Part shown: positions 51,964 through 62,468 of the stretch, piece after piece | How the letters are laid out: each line of letters starts with the position of its first letter | How positions within the stretch are numbered: position 1 is the first letter of the stretch | NCBI GenBank assembly: GCA_018907035.1 | Contig: JACCIC010000028.1 | Coordinates: forward strand, 389,001 to 453,000 | Reading direction: 5' to 3' | From: Sycobia sp. Sy_11 | Taxonomy: Eukaryota; Arthropoda; Insecta; Hymenoptera; Epichrysomallidae | Length of the DNA stretch: 64,000 nucleotides | Notes under the pieces: generated by a model | Told to the model about the DNA's origin: nothing | What the model saw: the letters and a program-made list of their open reading frames with translations, nothing else | The model's database searches: none | Translations under genes and position numbers: made by a program

Positions 51964-53523
51964 TATCAAACTATTTATTAAATTTATTATATAACGATAT
52001 ATGCAATGTTTCGTAACATTTAGCATTGCTCATAGCTATGTAATTGTTTATCTGTTGTTGATTTTCCAACATTTACTTTCGTTACGTATAATATTCTTCA
52101 AAGTGCGAAACTTAATTAATTGTATTATTCGTTGTATTATAACTTAAGAATTGAATTATTTCAATCCTTCGTGGTGTAAAGTTAGAATTTCAAATTTTTT
52201 CTATTTGATACAGGGCAGTAAATATCGCATCCAAACACTGATAATCATTGTCGCAATGCTTCCCTATCCTCTTCTTCACTTCGTCAGTATTTTATTAAAA
52301 ATAATCGTTAGCAAATTTTTTATTTTTAACATCTAACACAAGAAAATCACAAGGGCTTCAACAATTGAAAGCGAGCAAATATAATTTTATTGTTCGATAA
52401 ATTTTAATATTGACATTACTATGGAGTCGATTTATTTGATTTGATAAAAAAAACGCAGACAGCGTTTTTTAATTAAATATATTGAAAGCTACGTCGGTTT
52501 CCTCCGTTGTTGAAATGTATTTTTTATTTCTCATTTTTATAAATTCTATTAATATCTTTATTAAAGTGCCGGCAGAGCTCGACCAACCGTCGACGAAACA
52601 CCTCGAAACAATGAAACAATGATTTACAATGAATCGCATCGATCTTCGTATCCCTCCCGGACCAAGTGGCAGAAAAAAAGAGAGGAAAAAAATCCGAACT
52701 TCCACTTTCGAAGTTCAATTTACAGCAACAAAATAAGCCGCTTAGCGCGAATTTCTACTTAAGGATTTCAATTAAAGCTCCGATATCGTTCGAGACGCTG
52801 TTACGGCGCGGTTCTCCAAACTTCGCGAGGCCGCGCGCTACGCGCGCATACAGCCGTTGTAATTTGATTTCGCAGCCGAGGCGCTCAAGGTCCCCTCCTC
52901 GGAGTGATCTATCTAGAGGCGTACGCGGTGCTCAAGCGGGCAACGATTTCCTTACCGCGTTATCATCTTTGTCTTGACGGGGGCGGGGGGGGGGGTGTGG
53001 GTCTGCGCGCGCGCGCGCCACGCAGACACTACGTACTACTGAAAGTGGAATACGGCGCGGGAGGATCGGGGGTGAGGCCGATGGCGCGAGAGAGGATGAG
53101 GGTAGGCCGTCTTCGGACCCTTTCTCTTCTTCGTAAAATCGAACAGGTGCTGCTCGAGAGTCGAGAGCGAGAGGAGCAGCTCTCCCACCTTCGGGATATA
53201 AACATATATATATATATTGGCGATTAGTTGTGGAAGCGACTGTGCGCGCGCGCGCGCACGCTCGGCCCCTCCTCCTCTCCGAAGCGAGCTCCCTCTCCAC
53301 GAGATAAAGAGCCGCACGCTCCGGCATGGAGTGCGCACCGTTGCTCGCGCTCGTCCTCCTCTCTTTCCCTCTTTCTCTCGCTAACTCCAGGCCTCCCCTT
53401 CCCCCTTGTTCGCCGATTTTTCTGTTAATCTCATTTTGCCTTTGTCTTTTTGTTCCTCTCGCGAGCCGCGCAACCGCGCATATAATACATTCTCCCGAGA
53501 AACCTGCATCTTCCCCCTCTGTG

Positions 53524-53548
53524 TCTCTCTCTCTCTCTCTCTCTCTCT
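53524..53548. repeat. (TC)n microsatellite
   Basis: About 12 copies; a second TC tract lies at about 53853-53876, and five CAG units near 53579-53594. Confidence 0.92.
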
Positions 53549-53968
53549 TGCTCCATCCTCTTGTTTTTTTTTTTGCGGAGCAGCAGCAGCAGCAGCCAGC
53601 AGCCACGGCACCGGAGCAGTAACAGCGGCAGCTCCCGAGCCCAGCAATTATTACTCCTCCTTCCCTCTCCTTCTCGCTGTCTCTCCAGCTCTCTCTCTTT
53701 CTCTCTGCCTCTCCATCTCTCTGTCCCCCTCTTCCTTCCACTTCCCTTTACTCTTTTTTCCGCGGGGCTGCTGCTGCCGCCGCCTTCGAATCTTTTATGC
53801 CCGATGCTACAGCGACGAGCTGGCCTCTGTAGTCATCTTTCTTCTTTCTCTTCTTCTCTCTCTCTCTCTCTCTCTCCCTCGAGGGCCTCGACGAGCCGAG
53901 TCTCACGCGCCGCGGACGGCGCGACGGACGCCGAGAGGAGAAGAGGAGCGAGATAGCCACTGGGGTAA

Positions 53969-53993
53969 GGCGAGCGAGCGAGCGAGCGAGCGA
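53969..53993. repeat. (GAGC)n microsatellite
   Basis: Six tetranucleotide units. Confidence 0.92.
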
Positions 53994-54196
53994 CGCGCAA
54001 AGAGAAAGAAAACGAGGCGGAGGACGAGGAGAAGGAGGAGGCGCACGCGCGCCCGAGCGACCGCGAGAGGTGGACGGCCCCGACCTTGATGCCTCGATGC
54101 GCGTGGTTCTCGCGTGCCCGACGACGCCCGAGCCCGAGCCGAGGGCGCACGAGCGCCTCGGTGGCGCGCGCGAGCCGTCTCCCTTCCCTCCCGTCC

Positions 54197-54222
54197 TTCC
54201 TCCTCCTCCTCCTCCTCCTCCG
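54197..54222. repeat. (TCC)n microsatellite
   Basis: About eight trinucleotide units. Confidence 0.92.
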
Positions 54223-54683
54223 CCCCGCGAACACGAGCGCGCGAGCCGCGCCGCGCGGATGGGAAAAATGAGAGCGCGCTTATATACGGCCCTATCTCTC
54301 TCCCTGCCTCTCGCTCTCTCCTCTCGACTCCGCACCACTCCCCGCCCCCGTCGTCCCGCTGCCTCTCGTCGTCGGGCGACTGGTCCCGCGGCGCGGATGC
54401 CCGCGCTCTCTCTCTCCGCCGCAGCTTCCACACGGGCAGGACGGAGATGCCGCGTACGCACGGCGTGCGTGCGCGATTGCCCGGCGCGAGCCGAGCCGCT
54501 TCTTTCTCCTCGTTTTATTCCTGCTGCCCCGGTAGAGTCGGAGCGCGCGCGCGCGCGCACGGGCCGCGGCTACGCCGGCGCTCTGCCGGCCGCTCGGCGT
54601 CGGAGGAGGCCTGGGGCGAGGGGCGAGGCGGAGGCGGAAGGGAGCCGGAGCGGGTTCTCGAGCGCTGCGAGCGCGGCTGCTGC

Positions 54684-54737
54684 GGCTGAGGCTGAGGCTG
54701 AGGCTGAGGCTGAGGCTGAGGCGGCGGCGGCGGCGCG
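54684..54737. repeat. (GGCTGA)n followed by (GGC)n
   Basis: Six GGCTGA hexamers followed by five GGC/GCG units. A frame through it would encode alternating Ala-Glu and then poly-Ala. A TTTTTACAG acceptor-like word stands at 54744-54752. Confidence 0.93.
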
Positions 54738-56691
54738 TTGAATTTTTACAGGTGTACGTGCGGACGCTGCGAGCCAGCCGAACTCCGAAGATAGCGGGGG
54801 GAGGGGTGGGGAGGGCGGGGAGAGCGAGAGAGATATATAGAGTATCGCGGAAGCTACGCGTTTTCTCTCTATAGCGAGGGAAGAGAGGGGGGGGCTGGGC
54901 GACGGGACTGGTTATTCGCTCATAAGACACGGGGGAGAGCCCCGTGGGAGAGGAACCGGTTGGACGCTGGTTATATACACATGCTGGCATCGGAACTTTA
55001 CGCCCGATTCACAACGGTTGCGAAATTCATTTTTTCTGGCAGGCTTACTTTTCCGTCGCCGCGGTTTTCACCGTATTAATATTCGACAACTCGTCCGTCG
55101 CGACGGTCCTCGAGGAATTGACTCGCGCGCATACGACGCGTCCATGTAAGCGATAGTCGCTGGGCAACGATCGTCCCCCATCTCGACGTTTCTTCGGGTT
55201 CGTCCCGGCTTTTCAATTAAATCCTCCCTCCATCGGGTCGAGATACATTAATTCCCCAATGGTACATCATTTTCGATAATTTTAACGCAAATTGAAATGA
55301 AATCGACTCTTGGCCGTCTTTCGGATCGGTCTAAGATTTTCAAGAATAATCTGTCGTACAATGTCAAATCGAGATTAACGCGCATTGCGCCGTAGGTCAG
55401 CTGTCGAGCTCGCCATTGCTGACACAACTGTTCGACTGGATTTATGAATAGAACTTTATGAGAAGAAATTTTCACGTCTCGACTTTTTGGCTGGAAAGAA
55501 TTATTAATTAAATTCATCAAGACCGGTATTGAAAATCAGAGGAATCAGAGGATTGTGAATAATACAGATCTCGTTAATTTTTCCGAGTTCTCTGAATTTT
55601 TTCAATACAGCCCATACGTCATTCTAACAGCTACAAAAAGTCGCACAGGCTTTAACGAAAAATTTTTTAGAAACGCATCTTTCCTCTTTTTATGTATTGC
55701 CAAATAGAGCGTTATAAATTTACAGCTGCCCGCGAGCTGTATTTCGAAGTGTATGGTTAAAAATGATATACTGTTCCGATACTTGTTCATACACATTAAG
55801 CGCACATCGCGCGCAGACCTACGCACCGAGATAATTTATAACTTTACATCGGTTAGCCTTATTCTAACATATTCGCCATTAACATTGTGATTGAGCAGAA
55901 TTAAATGCACATTATACGTGGAGGTAGTTGTTTTATCTATGGATTTGTTTTAATAATTAAAATACGCCGAAATTAATACGGGTTTTTATACGAGGATCAC
56001 GGAATCGACGAAGATAAACCGTGCGCGGAGATGAAAAAAAAATCCGACGCACCTACAGTGTGAGCGGAGCTTTATGCGTGTCTACCTGGCAAATATAGTA
56101 ATAGAGATACAGTAATCACATCCCCACTCCGAGTCTCCTCACTCCCTTCCTCCCTGCCGCTCTCTCTCTCTCCCTCTCCCTCACCCTGTCTCACCCGTAT
56201 ACCGTACCCCACTTACGTCCGTCGACAAGCGCGATCTCTCCCTCCGCCGCGATGCGGATTCTTTCTGATATTTTACGCGTCGGCAGCGGGAATTATATGC
56301 GCTTTGCATGTTATAAAATACGCCCGATGACCGCGCGCGGCGACTTTGCCAGCGTGCTGGCACATCCGCGGCAGCCAGCATGGGCAGCACACGAACAGGC
56401 GCGCGGACGCACAAAGAGAGCCAGGCAAGTTTGACGGTCGATTTAAATGGCGAGTGAATTACTCGTGCTGGCGAGTTTTATGCGATATATATATATAAGG
56501 GAGCCGCTACAGTGGCGGACCTGCGGCTTCGGCCTCCGCGCGGGTTCGGCACTTTGATAGGATATAACATAGGCGGAGAGGAGGAGGATGGGAGGGGGGA
56601 GGGCAAAAAAGCACTTGCCGCGCACTCGCTAAGCAGATTACAAGTGCCGGGATACAGAGGGAGGCAGATAGAGAATGAGCGAGCGAGAGTG

Positions 56692-56694
<3 letters not shown>

Positions 56695-56737
<43 letters not shown>
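56695..56737. repeat. (GA)n microsatellite
   Basis: About 21 copies. Confidence 0.96.
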
Positions 56738-56740
<3 letters not shown>

Positions 56741-57841
56741 CGGTGACCGAGAGAGGGTCCGCGGTTGAACGGCCGCGGTCTCGCTGATGGCTTAATGCCG
56801 AAAATCCGAAGAGCTCCGAACGGCGTATCCGGTTTAAAAGTGATCCCGGCAAAAGTTACGCATCGCTCATCAACGCTGCTCATTGCGGCAATTAATAATT
56901 TTCAATTATTTAGGGAAAATTCTTTGTAGAAAATTTTTAGCGAATTACCCAATAAGCTGATGTAAGAATATGCAAAACTTCATTGTTGTACTCGTAACGG
57001 CTGTTACAATTTCACAAGAATTCGGAATACAAGCTACTGACTGCTGGGAATTTTTGATACTTTGAAAAAACACGTCCAATTCGTAAACTATTGTGAACAA
57101 ATTGTAATCAGATAGCCTATATATATATATATGACACATAATAAATCGGAATAGGAAATCTATCTATCAAATTTATGCATGCCTACATTTACATTATGAA
57201 AATAAAAATTTTTATCAATAAATTGAACGTTGTAAAAGCTTTGACAAGAGAATTTAATAAAAAGTTCTTTTGACATTGCTTCTTTTTTAGAATCATATAA
57301 TACCGTTGGGTAGGATGAATATGTCCATATAAAAAGGAGTATAATAGTTTGAAAAGGCCGGCGAATATTTTCGCCCAAAATTACAATGTCCGCCAAGACA
57401 CGTCTTTTCAAATGTTAAACTTTTTCTTTCAGCCGAGGGCAATTGTTGATGCATCAGAAATTTCACAAATCACGAAATCTAAGCAGAGACGCCTCATGGG
57501 AATAGTATTCGGATAATACGATTAATATACTTCAAACGATTCGAATAAATATACTTCGAATTCATGTGCACTTCCCACCAGTGCTCAAATTAAGAATAAT
57601 TAAGAATTGAGCTAAAATATATTGGAGATGGTTTCATACAAACATTAGTGAAAATTTTTACAGTTTACTTGAACGAACGAAGCTCACAGAAATCCTGGTA
57701 GATTTCAGCGATTGCCAGAATTACACAATCATCCTTTATTCGAGTAAACGAATCCTCAGATCTTCGTCGCATCCGCACCTTTTCTTTTTCTTCCAAACGC
57801 GAACTTTTTAGTGTATAGCAGGCAAGGGGGACTCGAGCATG

Positions 57842-57842
57842 T

Positions 57843-57890
<48 letters not shown>
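57842..57890. repeat. Compound (CA)n(TA)n microsatellite
   Basis: Eight CA units, then about 16 TA units. Confidence 0.95.
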
Positions 57891-57894
<4 letters not shown>

Positions 57895-58211
57895 ACAGCA
57901 AAGTTTGCGAAAGTTTTTCGCCCCCTCTTTCGATCGGAGCTATCAATCAGCTGTCGATAGGGTCGCTCGGCTGGGAATTGCCCGTCCCGAGGCATTAGGG
58001 CAAACGACGAAGATGGATATATAGAAACAAAGAAAGCGAGAGACGCGCGCGGATCTGCGGAAAAAAATTATAGACCTTTGGGATAATGAGTATTTAAACG
58101 GCGCGGCGGGGCGAGGGGGAGAACCCGAGCGGGATAGAGGATGATGTAGACATAGACGGGGAGGGAGGCGGCGAAAGAATTCAAGAGAGACTGAGAGACT
58201 GAGAGAGAGGC

Positions 58212-58218
<7 letters not shown>

Positions 58219-58260
<42 letters not shown>
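58219..58260. repeat. (GA)n microsatellite
   Basis: About 20 copies, preceded by imperfect gagactgagaga units from 58185. Confidence 0.96.
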
Positions 58261-58269
<9 letters not shown>

Positions 58270-58800
58270 CGAGAGGAAGAGTGTTGGACACAGTGGACCT
58301 TCGGAGTTTTTTTTACCAAGGAAGACATAATGGCTTAATAACGGTTGCGCTTCTTTCGACGCGTCATTTGACAGGCCGACAATGGGAAGGAGATGACGCG
58401 ACGTCGCCGCTTCCGGAAGATGATTTTATTGCTATGGGAGAGGAGGGACGGGAGGAAGTAGGAGGCGAGCGCGCGCGCGCGCGCATTCTTCGTCGTTGCG
58501 CTCATTGTCGGGGCTTGATTGAAAATAATGGAAGGGATTGAAAATTGACAATGGGAAGAGAATCGATTTTTTTTCTCTCTCACACTCTTTCCTTTATAAT
58601 ATTCAATGGTTTGGTACGTATTGTCAGCTATGTGTTTCTAAATTAGTGCTCTGCTCTCGCAACCTTGAATCGCTATTTAATATAGTTCACCATGAATTCG
58701 AATTGAATATAAGCGCACGATGCATTTTAAATTTAATGTAGAAGGAAAAGAAACGATGTAACGAAAAATTTGCCTAACAAAATTCTGTAAACACTCTGTC

Positions 58801-58802
<2 letters not shown>

Positions 58803-58848
<46 letters not shown>
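58803..58848. repeat. (TA)n microsatellite
   Basis: About 23 copies. Confidence 0.96.
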
Positions 58849-58854
<6 letters not shown>

Positions 58855-59725
58855 GCATGTATTCTAAATCGTACGCTGTTTTTGTACATTAAGGATAATT
58901 AATGCATACATCGGTATACGTCTTGTTATTACGCGTTTCGAATAATTACAAACGCGATGTGGATGTAATCTCGACGATTCTGTGTATACGTTGTACATGT
59001 GAATATAGCAGAACAGGAAAACATCACTCATGCTAATTAACCTTTGACATAAAGCGCATATCATCATTATTCCACAATAGTTTCATTAGAAACAAACGGC
59101 TAGAGCTTACGTTTTCGTCAATAAATTCACTAATAAATTCAGTCCGATTATGATTCGGTTCAATTTATACAGCACTGAGTTTAAGATTAATATTGCCGTC
59201 TGAATTTTTTCTCGTGTGTTAAGGATTATGATGCAATTTCAATTGTCAAGTTTGTGATGTTGCGCAGGAGCCTTAGAAATAGAGATTTCGCTGACAATGA
59301 ATATATAAATTAAAATTTTTCTTTCAATCATTTGAACGGATACGCAGTTTGTTGAGACACTTATTCTAAATGTTTATCAATGGAAATTCTAATTTTTTTC
59401 AGTGTGAAGTAACAGTACTTTCATAAAAATTCAGAAATAAAACTAAGTATTTTATTTATGGCGACTTTTATCGGCAAATTTTCATTCGGCATTTTTTCTT
59501 TCGGCAAAATTAACATTCGACAGAATTTATCCAATTATCTGATATACATGGAATAATACGTTAATTTAAATTTTTGCGTTATATCGATACAGCTACTCTA
59601 GCTCGGACGTATATATAAAGCTTTTTAATAATAATGCTTCTGGAGCGAAGAATCGTTAATCCATGATATTAATGAAGAAATGATGGCATAATTTGAATAA
59701 TAACATTGTAAGTATGTAAACAGGT

Positions 59726-60490
59726 ACTACTGTTCACAAATTTGAGTAATACTTTATTTATAATCCTGAAATGTTATTCTTTTTGAAATGTTATTCTTCT
59801 AAATCTAATGCACTCCCCCCTCAATATAATACCCCCGGATACAATTTTCAAAAAATTTTTTATACTCGTATTCGGGAATGGCCTCGTATTTCTGGATTCT
59901 GAGCGCAGACCCAAGTCCCATCCCAAGTCCCGATAGGTCGAAAGCATCGTTTCACAGACCTCCGTGCGACGCCGTTTTTTTTCCAAAAAATTGAGTGTTT
60001 TTGGCACCAATCGAGATTTTACTCCTTTCAGGCACGAAATGTCTTTCAAAATGTTGTTGACCGACGCATTTGAAATTCCAACAATGCCAGTAAGCCCTCT
60101 AGTAGTCAAGATTATTCGACGATTTTGCAGAACCACTTCTTTGATTTTGTCAACGTGTATCGGTAGATGTTCTTGGTCGTCTTTGACGTGGTTCGCCTTC
60201 GACGCGTTCTCGACCTTCTTTGAACAATTTCTGCCCATCAAGAACACATGCTCTTGACACTGACTTCTCACCAAAGGCCCTCTGTAACATTCTGAACGTT
60301 TCTGCGGCCGATATTTTATTTCGCGCACAAAATTTAATGCTATGTCTTTGTTGAATAATTTCAGAGATTAGAATAACCTAAGAGGCAACTTTTCATTGTA
60401 CACAAAACACAAGCGTAACTACATAATACATGAAGATAATTGCGTGAATTTTGGCACAGATAACTCTGAAAGTACTGCCAATTTGAAAAT
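59726..60490 (-). mobile_element. Relic of a Tc1/mariner-type transposon
   Basis: The limits are set by the transposase remnant plus flanks of the size usual for mariner ends. A word at the left end (tgttcacaaatttgagtaat, 59731-59750) and one at the right (aaagtactgccaatttg, 60469-60485) resemble each other only weakly as inverted repeats (CAAATT and ACTTT in common), so the ends are uncertain. A 17-base unit beginning gaaatgttattc is tandemly repeated at 59768-59801, just beyond the transposase C-terminus. No TA target-site duplication can be fixed. Confidence 0.6.
59805..60377 (-). pseudogene. Mariner transposase pseudogene, catalytic core deleted
   Basis: Three minus-strand segments in order. 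Segment A (about 60150-60377) has the mariner N-terminus, with SIKFCARNKISAAETFRML and, further on, FKEGRERVEGEPRQRRPRTS; it is closed by a TGA at 60150-60152. Segment B, in another frame, carries the second helix-turn-helix (TGIVGISNASVNNILKD) and the linker (SRLVPKTLNFLEKKRRRTEV) down to about 59935. Segment C (about 59805-59890) has the typical C-terminal end, EYEYKKFFENCIRGYYIEGG, then stops. Only about 20 codons separate B from C, where a full transposase (about 340 residues) has its three catalytic acidic residues. The copy is therefore inactive through an internal deletion plus frameshifts. The family assignment is from recalled mariner motifs. Confidence 0.85.
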
Positions 60491-61202
60491 AATAACATTT
60501 GTCCGAATCGATAGATCCGGAAAGTTTGAATTGAAAAGTCTCACTCATATTTTTACACGGTACTATATTCATACTTGGCTGTGCAATATTTTTCAAAAAA
60601 TTGCTTTGTTACGTCATATTGTTTACGATCGAAATTATGCAACTTTAGGTATTGTAAATAAATCTAATACAATGTTTTAATTTTCTGCACGTAATTTTTC
60701 CTACTCTCGCGTAATTTCGTACCTCCCATCTAATTTTTACACTGCAAATTTTTTCAACAACTTCGATTGATCTTCGCTTCGACAATTAGAAATTATCTCA
60801 TTAAGAAAAACCGCCAGACCATCGATGTGATTATCAAGATTTCGTATGCAAATGAACTTCGAGTCGACAGTGTAAAAGTGTAGGGATGCTTTGGCGAAAC
60901 AAAAAGTATCTATATAGAGCCACGCTAAGTCGTCCTCAGATTAGCTTCACTGGTCGTTTATCATCACGTATCTCATCTTATTGACATTATAACGATTTTA
61001 TTTAATTTATTAGTTGTCAAGTCGTCGGCAGGCAGGGGAGTTTTATAACCGCGAATATGATTTTACGAATTTTCTCACGAGCGCTTGGCTTTGCGCACGC
61101 GTATCTATAAGAGAAAAAAGTGGCATCTGCGCGCGTCGCGGAGCACGGTTGATTATATGGTAAAAGAAAAGACGGGAGCTCCCCTAACTTTTTATTCTTT
61201 AT

Positions 61203-61204
61203 CG

Positions 61205-61235
<31 letters not shown>
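61203..61235. repeat. (TC)n microsatellite, imperfect
   Basis: About 16 TC units with one TTTC interruption. Confidence 0.92.
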
Positions 61236-62058
61236 GCTGTCTTTCTATACCTTTATAGGAATGCACTCGTGGGGCGATGTTCTCTGCAGATGCGCGAGAG
61301 CAAGAATTACGGGAGCAAGAATTACGGGAGCTCATCCACTGGGAAAACCGGTATATCCGACAGGCGTCCGGGGCTTTTCCGCGATTTCGCTCGACGCCGA
61401 GCAGTTAGCAAATGATTCGCGCAGGCGAAGTTAGAAGCGCGAAAGATAGAAACGGGGATGAGGGACGACTGAGGACGGTAGCATTTACGTCGAGAGCCGG
61501 TAATGTACGGAGATATATAGAAAATGCGATAACGACGGAGTGTCGATGACAAAAGTCGATCCATACGATATTTTACAGGCGGCTCGTTGCAGCGGATTTT
61601 CTATCGCAACATTATGTATATTTTTATATTTTTCATGCTAACATGTAGCATAAGAGTTATTTAGTATTATCCAGATTTAAGATTGTTTTGTATAAAGTTT
61701 TAAAAGAAATTTTTACAGTACGAATAGAGCAATTAGTTTTAGACAATAATGGGCAAATTTGAACGAAGTATGTAATGTAGGCATTAAACTTGTTTTTATC
61801 TTTACTCATATATTTATTTAACTGACTCTGAGCTATCGGAACTTTCAATATTCCTTTACGGCATAACGCGCGTACATGTGCAAAGTGTAAAATCCATCTA
61901 CTTATCTTGTACAAACAAGGTGGCAAAGGATATGCGAAAAACTCTGAATAATTCAAAAGGCTAGAGTTTCGAATCGGCGCCGCGGCGCGAAGCTTATAAT
62001 CGCTATCTCGAACTCGACGACGAGTTAATCGCCTAAAAGCTGCCACGGCTAAAACGAC

Positions 62059-62082
62059 AAAAAAAAAAAAAAAAAAAAAAAA
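62059..62082. repeat. Poly-A run
   Basis: 23-24 consecutive A, followed by acaaaaaagg. Confidence 0.94.
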
Positions 62083-62200
62083 CAAAAAAGGAAATAATAA
62101 AATGAGGTCGAAATTTCAGGTTCAGGTGGGCGATCGTCCTTATAGATTAGGATTTTTTAAGCTCTCTCACATTCGCACGGAAAGTTGTGTATAATATTAC

Positions 62201-62201
<1 letters not shown>

Positions 62202-62241
<40 letters not shown>
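62202..62241. repeat. (TA)n microsatellite
   Basis: About 20 copies, followed by catatatatacattcattc. Confidence 0.95.
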
Positions 62242-62247
<6 letters not shown>

Positions 62248-62432
62248 TATACATTCATTCATATACACATCGTTATGTATAATATAATATATATATTTTC
62301 ACGTGAAATTATGCGACCTTTTAATATTCGGTATAGGGGTCTATAGCGGTATACTTTTAGCTATTCATACATGTCTTGTTTACAAGCTGGTAGCACGCAA
62401 GTCGTTGAAACACGTGGCAGAGTCGCTAACTT

Positions 62433-62433
<1 letters not shown>

Positions 62434-62464
<31 letters not shown>
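62434..62464. repeat. Poly-T run
   Basis: 31 consecutive T, the longest homopolymer in the window. Confidence 0.96.

Positions 62465-62468
<4 letters not shown>

Larger units (their letters stand above)
49501..52800. other. AT-rich intergenic DNA with (TA)n arrays
   Basis: No gene recognised. A (CG)n run at 51179-51196 sits in a short CpG-rich patch (51.1-51.4 kb). The remainder is AT-rich with no long frame. Confidence 0.55.
52801..55200. promoter_or_regulatory. Largest GC/CpG-rich island, candidate promoter or non-coding first exon region
   Basis: The longest block of high GC in the window. It has many CpG runs (53004-53018, 53242-53258, 54545-54558), pyrimidine-rich DNA on the plus strand (53.3-53.9 kb), and simple repeats of TC, CAG, GAGC, TCC and GAGGCT. 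Large overlapping frames (220-270 codons) are open on both strands, as expected in GC-rich DNA, and none shows a domain. Composition suits a promoter island of a long gene; this is inference. Confidence 0.3.
55201..59725. other. Intergenic DNA, mixed composition
   Basis: Minus-strand frames of 75-90 codons at 55248-55520 and 55602-55826 are unrecognised. CpG-rich patches stand at 56.1-56.8 and 58.0-58.5 kb, with a (GC)n run near 58470-58484. AT-rich DNA from 58.6 kb leads to the mariner relic. Confidence 0.5.

Noticed and set aside
52932..54990. Overlapping frames of 220-270 codons on both strands
   Set aside because: They overlap on both strands in very GC-rich DNA, have Arg/Ser/Ala-rich or repeat-derived composition and show no domain or splice structure.
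61657..62085. Minus-strand frame of about 142 codons
   Set aside because: It begins in a poly-T tract without an ATG; the first internal Met is far downstream and nothing is recognisable.
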